From an uncultured Bacteroidota bacterium (GTDB lineage: Bacteria > Bacteroidota > Bacteroidia > Chitinophagales > Saprospiraceae), in contig CALEYM010000779.1 in the NCBI GenBank assembly GCA_937926185.1, forward strand, positions 1-6,141: a stretch of DNA of 6,141 bases, in the 5' to 3' direction. This document shows positions 1 to 5,600 of the stretch, piece after piece (position 1 is the stretch's first letter; each line of letters begins with the position of its first letter). Below the pieces are notes generated by a model, which saw nothing but the letters and a program-made list of their open reading frames with translations, was not told the origin of the DNA and ran no database searches. A program made the translations under genes and the position numbers.

Positions 1-24
1 ACGCTCGACAGCAGGGTATTGTTT

Positions 25-52
25 AATCCTGAAAATCCTGCCAATCCTGTCC
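25..52. repeat. Short tandem AATCCTG repeat, 9-bp period
   Basis: Three copies of AATCCTG begin at 25, 34 and 43, so the period is 9 bp with two variable bases between copies. Short arrays of this kind are, from memory, common between genes in Bacteroidota. This one lies just beyond the terminator of the DUF4058 gene. No coding potential is evident. Confidence 0.6.
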
Positions 53-54
53 AT

Positions 55-75
55 AAAAAACTCCGCCGAAGGCGG
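55..75 (-). terminator. Intrinsic terminator of the DUF4058 gene
   Basis: On the minus strand a perfect 5-bp GC stem (CCGCC / GGCGG, 75-71 and 67-63) closes a TTC loop and is followed after AG by six T residues (60-55). It begins 5 nt past the TGA stop at 83-81. The opposite strand has no T-tract after the stem, so termination is expected mainly for minus-strand transcripts. Confidence 0.75.
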
Positions 76-80
76 CAAAA

Positions 81-851
81 TCAGGAAATCAACTTTTTCT
101 CTTGTAGCAGTCCGTTGAGCCACTCCCGGTCGTCTTCGGAAAGAGCCGGTGGAGGCGGCTCCGCGCCGTAGCGAACCGACAAGTCGTAGCGGCTGCGCTC
201 ATAAACCTGTTGAAGGGCGGCGCCGATGTCGAGCCTCACATCGGGGTCAGGCGATTTCAGCGGAACGGGCACGATGGGCAATTTGTCCCGCACAGTCATC
301 GCCCAGACTTCCATCCGCAACTGCCCGCCCCGGGTGAGCAGGACGAAATACTGCGCCCAACGCGGAAAAGTGGGATAGTTAAACGGGTGTTCGCCCCGGC
401 GCAACAGGTCGATCTCGAGCAGATGAACGCCGTTTCGGTTCAGGGCCGTCCGTTTTTTCCGGTAGTCTTCCAGTCCCGGTTTGCGCTTGTTGACCGGCGA
501 TAACACCTCGATGGCCGTGATGAGTTGTTGGTTTTCCCGATCCCGGATTTCCACCACGGGCACGCGCACTTCGATGGGCCGTGCAATCGGGATGGAGAGC
601 GTCGCCGGCGTAGTAACATCGTAATCTACCGCGGGTTCCGATTCGATATCGACGCCGGAGTTCCTTTTTAAAGTTTCTACATCCGGATATAAAATACCCA
701 CATCCTCGTCGGGATGGGTGTCCTCCACCGTGTACGTTTCTATGCGTACAAAATATTTGGGTACCACCTGGCCTACCAATTGCTCTTTGAAAACGAAAGC
801 CAATCCATGATGCACGTCGGGCCAACCGCTCTCCGCCCTTTTCAACCCCAC
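81..851 (-). CDS. DUF4058 family protein, N-terminus apparently truncated
   Basis: 256 residues if read from the GTG at 851. The body fits the DUF4058 family, whose function is unknown: a WPDVHHGL segment at residues 10-17, PKYFVRIE at 31-38, the core IEVLSPVNKRKPGLEDYRKKR at about 114-134 (split here as IEVLSPVNK plus GLEDYRKKR), LLEIDLLRRGEHP at 144-156, and the proline-rich PPPPALSEDDREW tail near 232-244. The acidic residues in the core strands recall PD-(D/E)XK-like folds, but that is inference. Family members usually open with a PFPGMDPYLE-like motif before the W-x-x-x-H segment. Here it is absent: only nine residues precede W10, and a stop codon lies in frame at 870-872. A palindromic element begins at 874, so an insertion may have replaced the original start. 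No start codon later in the frame would save the core. The gene stands alone, with its own terminator, and no convincing promoter was seen. It may be a degraded gene, or it may be expressed from GTG. Confidence 0.8.
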   Translation of the reverse strand: MGLKRAESGWPDVHHGLAFVFKEQLVGQVVPKYFVRIETYTVEDTHPDEDVGILYPDVETLKRNSGVDIESEPAVDYDVTTPATLSIPIARPIEVRVPVVEIRDRENQQLITAIEVLSPVNKRKPGLEDYRKKRTALNRNGVHLLEIDLLRRGEHPFNYPTFPRWAQYFVLLTRGGQLRMEVWAMTVRDKLPIVPVPLKSPDPDVRLDIGAALQQVYERSRYDLSVRYGAEPPPPALSEDDREWLNGLLQEKKLIS

Positions 852-873
852 CCCCGACCCCCATAGCCATCAA

Positions 874-1064
874 CTTAATACTACTTTGTCACTTTAAAAC
901 AGATGTCTCTCCCGAAGTCTCGGGATCGACATGACAGATCGATAATTTTAAATTTTCTGCCGGATTTCTCCCTACGGTCGAAATTTTTACCCGGTTTGGG
1001 CCATTCCGTGGTCAGAATGCCGAGCGTAGCGACATCTGTTTTAAAGTGACAAAGTAGTATTAAG
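874..1064. repeat. 191-bp palindromic element with perfect 34-bp inverted ends
   Basis: Positions 874-907 and 1031-1064 are exact reverse complements over 34 bp, separated by 123 bp. TTAA lies one base inside each end (875-878 and 1060-1063); because TTAA is itself palindromic, it could belong to the arms or be a duplicated target. Within the loop, TCCCGA (910-915) and TCGGGA (920-925) form a smaller hairpin around AGTC. The minus strand is open from the right arm to a TAG in the left arm, reading ...TEWPKPGKNFDRREKSG... and ...DLSCRSRDFGRDICFK..., but has no ATG. I recall similar phrases as spurious short ORFs in Bacteroidota genomes, which would suit a dispersed non-coding repeat; this was not checked. 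No transposase is present, so it could be MITE-like or a transcribed fold-back. Confidence 0.75.
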
Positions 1065-1070
1065 GATTTT

Positions 1071-1241
1071 GACCTCGGAGAGGTCTAACGTTTGTAGCCC
1101 CATCATGCCCATTGAACAACGACCTCGGAGAGGTCGAACCTGGTTTAATTCGTTGATTCCATACCAATTGTTCGACCTCGGAGAGGTCGTAAAACATTGA
1201 GGGTCAATCTATTTCTACAAACGTTAGACCTCTCCGAGGTC
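1071..1241. repeat. 171-bp inverted element with four spaced 15-bp palindromes
   Basis: The 15-mer GACCTCGGAGAGGTC occurs at 1071-1085, 1121-1135 and 1174-1188, and in reverse orientation at 1227-1241. Starts are 50, 53 and 53 bp apart, with unrelated spacers of 35, 38 and 38 bp. Each copy is a near-palindrome (GACCT / AGGTC arms around an asymmetric CGGAG centre). The outer copies extend into a perfect 27-bp inverted repeat, 1071-1097 against 1215-1241, so the whole element can fold back. It starts only 6 bp after the preceding 191-bp element. No protein is encoded. The 15-mer is much shorter than CRISPR repeats and no cas gene is nearby. Possible roles are a dispersed repeat of REP/MITE type or a set of protein-binding sites; the sequence does not decide. 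Confidence 0.75.
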
Positions 1242-1406
1242 TTAGGTCAACGGCATAGCCCTGAAGGGGAGCAGATTGTAGGTTATTGAGTGACGGTATA
1301 TCCCAAGCTACTGCTGTCGAGCGTCTTTGACGCGATGACGAATATTTTCGCGGACTTTGTCCGTATTCGAATACTAACGCGTTAATTGAAAACACGACAT
1401 TTCGCC
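1242..1406. other. Non-coding tail of the repeat island with two TTT-loop hairpins
   Basis: No credible gene. A segment near 1250-1285 (CGGCATAGCCCTGAAGGGG) resembles another intergenic repeat remembered from Bacteroidota genomes, unverified. Two perfect 5-bp hairpins with identical TTT loops follow: GCGTC/GACGC at 1321-1333 and CGGAC/GTCCG at 1351-1363. The second is enclosed by CGAATA (1339-1344) and TATTCG (1364-1369), with a 6-nt bulge on one side. This stretch is the region upstream of the DoxX-like gene, but no convincing TTTG / TAnnTTTG promoter pair was found, and there is no Shine-Dalgarno sequence before the ATG at 1407. Confidence 0.45.
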
Positions 1407-2546
1407 ATGCAACACCAGCCACCGCACCTTTCACCCATCCCCTTATCCGCCCGCTACTTCTGGCTGAACCCGCTCGCCTGTGCCGCGACAGGCGCCGTGA
1501 TCAGCATTTTTTTTCAAAAGAGTTACGGCAGCTGCGGCGACTACCCGCAGCATTTTCACGCCTGCTGGTGGGGCCTGGGCATCGGGGCCGCCGCGGGCTT
1601 GGCGCTCAACTTTTTGCATGAAAAAATACCCGGCGCCTGGCGGGCGCAACCCCTGGCCATCGGCTTTCTGCGGTTCTTTCTTGCGTATATCATGTTATCC
1701 TACGGCGTGGCCAAAATTGTCCCCACGCAATTCCCGCACTTGCTGGCCAACCTGGACAACACTTTCAACGAACTGACGCCCATGCGGGTGGCCTGGACCT
1801 TTTTCGGCTACTCGAAAGGCTACCAGATGCTGATGGGTTGGGCGGAAACGATACCCGCCCTGCTGCTGTTCTTCCGGCGCACGTGGCTATTGGGCGCTTT
1901 GCTGATGGCGACCGTACTGGTCAATGTAGTGGCCGTAAACTTCTTTTTCAAGGTGTGTGTGAAACTGAATTCGTCCATCTACCTCGGCATTGCTCTTTTC
2001 CTGTTGCTAACGGAGTTCGGCAGGCTCCGGACGTTCTTTTTCACCGAAAATGCCGTGCCGCCGCCAGTGCGTCGCACCCTGTTTCAAAGTCCGAAAACCC
2101 GCCGCATCGCCCGCATCCTGAACGGGCTGCTGGTGACCGTGATACTGGGGAATGCGGGCTACTCGGCCTTGACGGGACTTGAATACCTGCGGCAACAAGA
2201 ATCGGTAACCCCGGTTTCAGGCATCTGGCAGGTGGAAAAAATGGAGCGGCTGCGCGACGGCGCATGGATGGAAGTGCCCGCCGCCGATTCTCTGCGCCTC
2301 AACCGGCTTTACTTTCAGGGCATTTTCGGGATTTTTAAAGGACCTGCCCGCCGCGACCGTACTACCATCGAAGTGGATTCGGTACAAAAAGAAATCAGGG
2401 TGACCTTTATTACTCCCCGGAACGAAAGGCCGGTACGACATTCCTGGCAGTACAGGCAGTCCGATGCCTCGCACCTGCACCTGAGCGGCAGGCTGTGGGA
2501 CGATTCCATTCGTATCGACTGTATAAGCCGTAAGGAAATAAAGTAA
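1407..2546 (+). CDS. DoxX-like multi-pass membrane protein with C-terminal soluble domain
   Basis: 379 residues from the ATG at 1407. A TTG 21 nt upstream is open in frame but adds only seven polar residues and has no ribosome-site support. Hydrophobic segments lie near residues 20-37, 54-71, 85-106, 142-157, 161-182, 190-206 and 237-258. The central part is DoxX-like: RFFLAYIMLSYGVAK (89-103), GWAETIPALLLFFRRT (144-159) with E147 and the RR pair, then NVVAVNFFFKVCVK (173-186). DoxX proteins are small inner-membrane proteins, some linked to redox chemistry, with poorly defined activity. After the last membrane segment about 110 residues (270-379) form a strand-rich domain. It starts GIWQVEKMERL and later has W-x-x-R, HLHLSGRLWDD and IRIDCI strands, a rhythm like lipocalin-like repair or ligand domains; that fold is inference. 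The gene stands alone between the repeat island and an AT-rich spacer. Substrate and function are unknown. Confidence 0.8.
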   Translation: MQHQPPHLSPIPLSARYFWLNPLACAATGAVISIFFQKSYGSCGDYPQHFHACWWGLGIGAAAGLALNFLHEKIPGAWRAQPLAIGFLRFFLAYIMLSYGVAKIVPTQFPHLLANLDNTFNELTPMRVAWTFFGYSKGYQMLMGWAETIPALLLFFRRTWLLGALLMATVLVNVVAVNFFFKVCVKLNSSIYLGIALFLLLTEFGRLRTFFFTENAVPPPVRRTLFQSPKTRRIARILNGLLVTVILGNAGYSALTGLEYLRQQESVTPVSGIWQVEKMERLRDGAWMEVPAADSLRLNRLYFQGIFGIFKGPARRDRTTIEVDSVQKEIRVTFITPRNERPVRHSWQYRQSDASHLHLSGRLWDDSIRIDCISRKEIK

Positions 2547-2552
2547 GGAGGA

Positions 2553-2572
2553 GGGTCTTTCATCAAAAACCC
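2553..2572 (+). terminator. Possible weak terminator after the DoxX-like gene
   Basis: GGGTCTTT (2553-2560) and AAAAACCC (2565-2572) pair with one mismatch around a CATC loop, 6 nt after the TAA stop. Only a short AAATTTT run follows, so this is a weak intrinsic terminator at best. Confidence 0.35.
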
Positions 2573-2596
2573 AAATTTTCCGTACAAGCATTTTTG

Positions 2597-2766
2597 TCAA
2601 TAAATCGCTGATTAACAGATAATTACTAATTAATTCATTTATAATTTATCTTTATACCCCGATCAACAGCCTGGCAACCGCCGGAAATCTGTACTGGCAG
2701 TACCGCGCCCGGAGACTTCAAATTTGTGGTGTAATCACACATTTATTCACCAAAACTCTTCAGGTT
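2597..2766 (+). promoter_or_regulatory. AT-rich promoter region and possible structured leader of the Cys-rich lipoprotein gene
   Basis: Positions 2597-2655 are much richer in A+T than the surrounding genes. TATCTTTA at 2647-2654 matches the Bacteroidota -7 box TAnnTTTG at all but the last base; no good -33 TTTG was found at the expected distance. If used, it gives a leader of roughly 100 nt. That leader holds GGC/GCC around AACC (2673-2682) and a perfect GTACT/AGTAC hairpin with a GGC loop (2691-2703), flanked by CCGG at 2681-2684 and 2709-2712. It matches no riboswitch core I recognise. No Shine-Dalgarno precedes the ATG at 2767. Confidence 0.3.
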
Positions 2767-3468
2767 ATGAAAAACGGCAAATCAAATTTCCGGATACCTC
2801 TTCTGACCATTTTTCTTTGGGCGCTGAACGGTGCAGCCCTCACCATCCTCACCTGGTCCTGTATAAAAGACAACCCGGAACCTGAGCCTCCGCAAACCGT
2901 CCAGGAACGGCCCTACCCGGAAGTAACCATCGATCCCACCGAAGTGATCGCTTTTATCGTCCCCTCCCAAAAGCGCCTGTACGTGGATCCGCAATACATG
3001 GAGGTCGTTTTGGAACAGTTCCAGGCCCGGCCCATTGGCCAGGAGACTTTTATGATCACGGGCAAGTCGTTTGCCGGAAATACGGTCGAATACCCGGTCC
3101 GGTTGAGTTACATGCCCGCGCCGGCCATTTTTGAAACGGCCAATGCCACCATCTACGCGCTGACGAAAAACCCGGATGTCGTGTTGGAAGGTACCGATCC
3201 TGCAACTGGTGTGCCTATGCGGCTGCGCCGGAATTGGGAATGTGGCCAGGTTTGGAAAGGTTTTGAAAGCGACTGTACAAACCTGGATAACGGCACTTCC
3301 AGAAAAACCAAGTATTTGGACGCCAAAACCTGCCAGAAAAAAGACGGCGCCTTTTGTCCGGAGGAATACGGCGTATGGGGCATGGAATACCTTTATTCGA
3401 CGAGGGGTTGTACGGGCACGCCGGTGGGGGATCCCAAACCGATCCGGAATTGGTTATGCAAAGGCTGA
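2767..3468 (+). CDS. Cysteine-rich lipoprotein of unknown function
   Basis: 233 residues from an ATG that starts a typical export signal: KNGK, an N-terminal hydrophobic stretch at about 10-30, then LTWSC with C32 as the likely lipidation site. W at -2 makes the lipobox imperfect. A proline/glutamate linker follows (NPEPEPPQ, 36-43), a common tether after the lipid anchor. The middle (about 50-150) looks strand-rich. The C-terminal third holds six cysteines (C159, C170, C189, C197, C215, C231), an even number that would allow three disulfides in the periplasm or at the cell surface. Several tryptophans and glycines accompany them (NWECGQVWKGF, GVWGMEY, NWLCKG). I do not recognise a family. 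The gene is monocistronic by context, since a convergent gene ends 15 nt away. An outer-membrane-anchored, disulfide-stabilised protein is the safest description; binding or structural roles are open. Confidence 0.7.
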   Translation: MKNGKSNFRIPLLTIFLWALNGAALTILTWSCIKDNPEPEPPQTVQERPYPEVTIDPTEVIAFIVPSQKRLYVDPQYMEVVLEQFQARPIGQETFMITGKSFAGNTVEYPVRLSYMPAPAIFETANATIYALTKNPDVVLEGTDPATGVPMRLRRNWECGQVWKGFESDCTNLDNGTSRKTKYLDAKTCQKKDGAFCPEEYGVWGMEYLYSTRGCTGTPVGDPKPIRNWLCKG

Positions 3469-3483
3469 ATTTGAAAAGTGTGT

Positions 3484-4527
3484 TCACCCCCCATATCTTC
3501 CCTTCAGTACTGTCTCCCCAATTTTCCCTTGCGGCGTATAATCCCGCTCCGGATACCCTTCGTGCCCCTGCATGTGCGGAAACCATTTCCACAGAAAGCC
3601 GCCGGCCCACCAGGGTTCGGGCTGGAAGGTATCGAGCAGGGCTTGGATACAGTTGGCCTGGGCCTGTTCGTTGACGGGGCGTTGTTCGATACCTTTTTCG
3701 AGTTCCCAGTTGCGCCAGCCGCAGCCGTCGACGCTGAGGTATCCGAACTCGGTGAACAACACCGGGCGGTTTTGTTTTTCGCTGAAGGCCTGAAGCCGTT
3801 TGCGGATGGGTTGCCAGGCCGCTTTCAGGGCCGCCACGTCGGGCGTGGGCGCGTCGACGAGGGGGAAGTAACCGCCCAGGCCGATGTAATCGAGGTCGGC
3901 CCAGAAGGGCACACGTTCCCAGTCGTCCCAGTTGGCGGAGTAAACGAGTTTGCCGCGGTAAGCCTGCCGGATTTTTTGAATGAGTTGTGTCCAGTAGGCC
4001 GGGCGTTTGGTGATGGCGGTGTTGAATTCCGTGCCGATACAGAACAGGTCGACGGAGAGGGAATCGGCCAGGCCGGCCATGCGGAGGATGTATTTTTCGT
4101 AGTCGGTTTCCCACTTCTCCCAGTCGTCTGCCGTCGGGAAATCGAGCGCGCCGGTCCAGCCGCCGGGAATGTACACCTGGGGCTTGAGCATCACCTTTAT
4201 GCCGGCCTCGTGGGCCAGCCGGACGGTTTCGCGCACGCCGGCGGGGCGTTCGCCCCACCATTGCCACTCATGTTCATTGTAGTACACGGCGGGGCGGTCT
4301 TTGCGGGTAAAGGCGTACGGCACCGCGGCGATCCAGTTGGCGCCCGCGGCTTTTACCGGGGGCATGGGATCGGAGGGGAAAGGATCGGGCGGCGCCACGA
4401 AAGTGAGGCCGTTCATTTTGCCGCTGACGGGCAGGCCGGCGGCAGCCTGCATGGGCGGGTGGGCAGGTTGAGCGCAACGGCAGGCAAAGACAAGCAGGAG
4501 CCAGGACAGGGAGTGTGGTGTTTTCAT
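3484..4527 (-). CDS. GH113-like glycoside hydrolase, probable lipoprotein
   Basis: 347 residues from the ATG at 4527. The N-terminus is a short signal ending in LVFAC (C16), a plausible lipobox; C18 is an alternative. The rest is a TIM-barrel glycosidase resembling family GH113, where beta-1,4-mannanase activity has been described. Visible landmarks: GANWIAAVPYAF (62-73), EAGIKVMLKPQVYIPGGW (107-124), CIGTEFNT (163-170) with E167 as the likely acid/base, YSANWDDW (196-203), DYIGLGGYFPL (213-223), VLFTEFGYLS (256-265) with E260 as the likely nucleophile, and a late tryptophan-rich GGFLWKWFP (309-317). Both catalytic glutamates sit at the ends of strands in the usual clan A pattern, so an active enzyme is expected. 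Mannan or a related beta-glycan is the likely substrate, by family only. The gene lies 50 nt after the HIT gene on the same strand and could share its transcript; a weak AT-rich inverted repeat lies in the gap. Its stop is 15 nt from the end of the convergent lipoprotein gene. Confidence 0.85.
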   Translation of the reverse strand: MKTPHSLSWLLLVFACRCAQPAHPPMQAAAGLPVSGKMNGLTFVAPPDPFPSDPMPPVKAAGANWIAAVPYAFTRKDRPAVYYNEHEWQWWGERPAGVRETVRLAHEAGIKVMLKPQVYIPGGWTGALDFPTADDWEKWETDYEKYILRMAGLADSLSVDLFCIGTEFNTAITKRPAYWTQLIQKIRQAYRGKLVYSANWDDWERVPFWADLDYIGLGGYFPLVDAPTPDVAALKAAWQPIRKRLQAFSEKQNRPVLFTEFGYLSVDGCGWRNWELEKGIEQRPVNEQAQANCIQALLDTFQPEPWWAGGFLWKWFPHMQGHEGYPERDYTPQGKIGETVLKGRYGG

Positions 4528-4577
4528 AGCCCCGGCAAGTTAGGAACTAAATTTTTCAAAAAGGAAAAACCCCGTCG

Positions 4578-4967
4578 TCAAACCAGCGCCGCGATTTTCG
4601 CCGCCAGTTCCCTCATCTCTTCCGCCGGAATATCCAACGGTTCTTTAAACGCGAAGTCAGCCATTGAATTCAGCGGGATGAGGTGCACGTGGGCGTGGGG
4701 CACTTCGAGGCCCACCACGGCTACGCCAATGCGTTTGCAGGGCACAGCCTGCCGCAATGCATGGGCTACCTTTTTGGCAAACAGCGTCAGGCCGGCCAGG
4801 CGCTCGTCGTCCAGGTCGAAGATGTAATCGGTTTCCTGTTTGGGGATACAAAGCGTGTGGCCCTTGGCTTGCGGGCGCACGTCAAGGAAGGCTAAGTAAT
4901 GCTCTGTTTCCGCCACTTTATGACAGGGTATTTCGCCCTGTACGATGCGGGTGAATATGCTTGCCAT
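4578..4967 (-). CDS. HIT family protein (histidine triad nucleotide hydrolase)
   Basis: 129 residues, full length for the HINT/Fhit-like bacterial branch. The opening SIFTRIVQGEIPCHKVAE (3-20) and GHTLCIPK (36-43) are typical, and the catalytic histidine triad HAHVHLIPL spans 91-99, with H91, H93 and H95; the middle triad segment supplies the nucleophile and phosphate contacts. HIT proteins hydrolyse nucleoside phosphoramidates or dinucleotide phosphates in the cytoplasm; the physiological substrate here cannot be read from sequence. The ATG (4967-4965) lies 3 nt beyond the greA stop, so translational coupling with greA is likely. From memory, greA followed by a HIT gene is a recurring pair in Bacteroidota, which makes this an ordinary housekeeping arrangement. 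Confidence 0.93.
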   Translation of the reverse strand: MASIFTRIVQGEIPCHKVAETEHYLAFLDVRPQAKGHTLCIPKQETDYIFDLDDERLAGLTLFAKKVAHALRQAVPCKRIGVAVVGLEVPHAHVHLIPLNSMADFAFKEPLDIPAEEMRELAAKIAALV

Positions 4968-4970
4968 AGG

Positions 4971-5447
4971 TTAACCGACGGAAATATCGACGACTTCAAA
5001 TTCCATAAGGCCGGCCGGGGTGGTGATTTTGGCCACATCGCCTTTTTCCTTGCCCAGCAGTCCGGCGCCAATGGGCGACGACACCGATATTTTCATTTGT
5101 TTGGTGTCGGCTTCGGTTTCCGACACCAGTTTATAGGTGATCTGTTTACCCGTTTTCAGGTTTTTGATAGTCACATTGGACATGATAGCCACTTTGGAAT
5201 CGTCCAACTGGCTTTCGTCGATCACGCGGGCATTCGACAGCACGGTTTCCATCTCGCTGATCTTCATTTCGAGCATGCCCTGTGCATCTTTAGCGGCGTC
5301 ATATTCCGCGTTTTCCGATAAATCGCCCTGTGCGCGGGCTTCTGCGATCGCGCGGGCGGCCTCTTTGCGACCGGTAGTTTTTAACTCCTCCAATTCGGCT
5401 CTGAGCTTGTCATATCCGCCCTGCGTCAAATACGTGTAATTAGCCAT
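4971..5447 (-). CDS. greA: Transcription elongation factor GreA
   Basis: 158 residues, the usual GreA length. It rescues backtracked RNA polymerase by stimulating cleavage of the nascent RNA. The N-terminal coiled coil covers about 1-78, and its tip carries GDLSENAEYDAAKDAQ (41-56), with D42 and E45 matching the acidic residues that coordinate the catalytic metal in the polymerase secondary channel. The FKBP-like C-terminal domain follows (about 82-158) with the diagnostic SPIGAGLLGKEKGD (124-137). The start is the ATG at 5447, preceded by an A/T-rich stretch without a Shine-Dalgarno, as usual for this phylum. It is the first gene of a minus-strand unit with the HIT gene 3 nt downstream. A promoter match lies about 80-110 nt upstream, and a strong hairpin with a U-tract stands between promoter and start, so premature termination in the leader may control expression. 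Confidence 0.96.
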   Translation of the reverse strand: MANYTYLTQGGYDKLRAELEELKTTGRKEAARAIAEARAQGDLSENAEYDAAKDAQGMLEMKISEMETVLSNARVIDESQLDDSKVAIMSNVTIKNLKTGKQITYKLVSETEADTKQMKISVSSPIGAGLLGKEKGDVAKITTPAGLMEFEVVDISVG

Positions 5448-5466
5448 AATAATAAAAGTAAGTACG

Positions 5467-5512
5467 AAAAAAAGCAGAAACGCTCCTACCGGTCAGTAGA
5501 AACGTTTCTGCT
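5467..5512 (-). terminator. Intrinsic terminator-like hairpin in the greA leader
   Basis: On the minus strand AGCAGAAACG (5512-5503) pairs perfectly with CGTTTCTGCT (5482-5473), a 10-bp stem. The 20-nt loop can form a further CTAC/GTAG stem. Six T residues (5472-5467) follow directly, continuing the T at the stem's end. The tract ends 19 nt before the greA ATG. It may stop read-through from the PorV/PorQ-family gene, but because the best promoter match lies upstream of it, it would also lie in the greA transcript leader. Confidence 0.8.
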
Positions 5513-5525
5513 ATAAAAGATGGTG

Positions 5526-5556
5526 CAAAGGTAAGTCTTATCGGAATAAGATAAAA
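5526..5556 (-). promoter_or_regulatory. Likely greA promoter (Bacteroidota type)
   Basis: On the minus strand TACCTTTG (5533-5526) is an exact match to the -7 box TAnnTTTG of the primary sigma factor in Bacteroidota, and it continues into GCACC as often seen. Nineteen nucleotides upstream is TTTT (5556-5553), three of four bases of the -33 TTTG box. The start of transcription would fall near 5519, giving a leader of about 70 nt that contains the terminator-like hairpin. The box lies 68 nt beyond the stop of the preceding gene. Confidence 0.65.
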
Positions 5557-5600
5557 ATTTTCTTCATGCTTTTTCCTTTTGCAGCAGCAAGATCGCCGTT

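Noticed and set aside
379..873. Minus-strand frame starting just upstream of the DUF4058 gene, tested as a source of the missing N-terminus
   Set aside because: Its first residues (MAMGVGGGVEKGG) do not resemble the family's N-terminal motif, so a simple frameshift does not restore it.
1071..1241. CRISPR array
   Set aside because: Repeats are only 15 bp, one is inverted, there are four copies, and no cas gene is in the window.
1386..1406. Upstream TTG start for the DoxX-like gene
   Set aside because: It adds only seven polar residues and has no ribosome-site support; the ATG at 1407 is simpler.
1204..1434. 76-residue minus-strand open frame across the repeat island
   Set aside because: It runs through the 15-bp repeat and hairpins, and has no family-like pattern; likely repeat translation.
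2655..2715. SAM-type riboswitch, suggested by CCTGGCAACC
   Set aside because: The surrounding conserved core and pairing pattern are missing, and the downstream gene has no link to methionine metabolism.
3215..4267. 350-residue minus-strand open frame rich in Arg, Pro and Gly
   Set aside because: It overlaps the GH113-like gene in another frame and has the composition of an out-of-frame translation.
4535..4560. Separate promoter for the glycosidase gene (TTTG and TAACTTGC on the minus strand)
   Set aside because: Spacing is 14 rather than about 19 nt and the -7 box is a poor match.
3478..4827. 449-residue plus-strand open frame
   Set aside because: It lies antisense to the well-supported glycosidase and HIT genes, has low-complexity composition and no recognisable motif; it is a GC-driven shadow.
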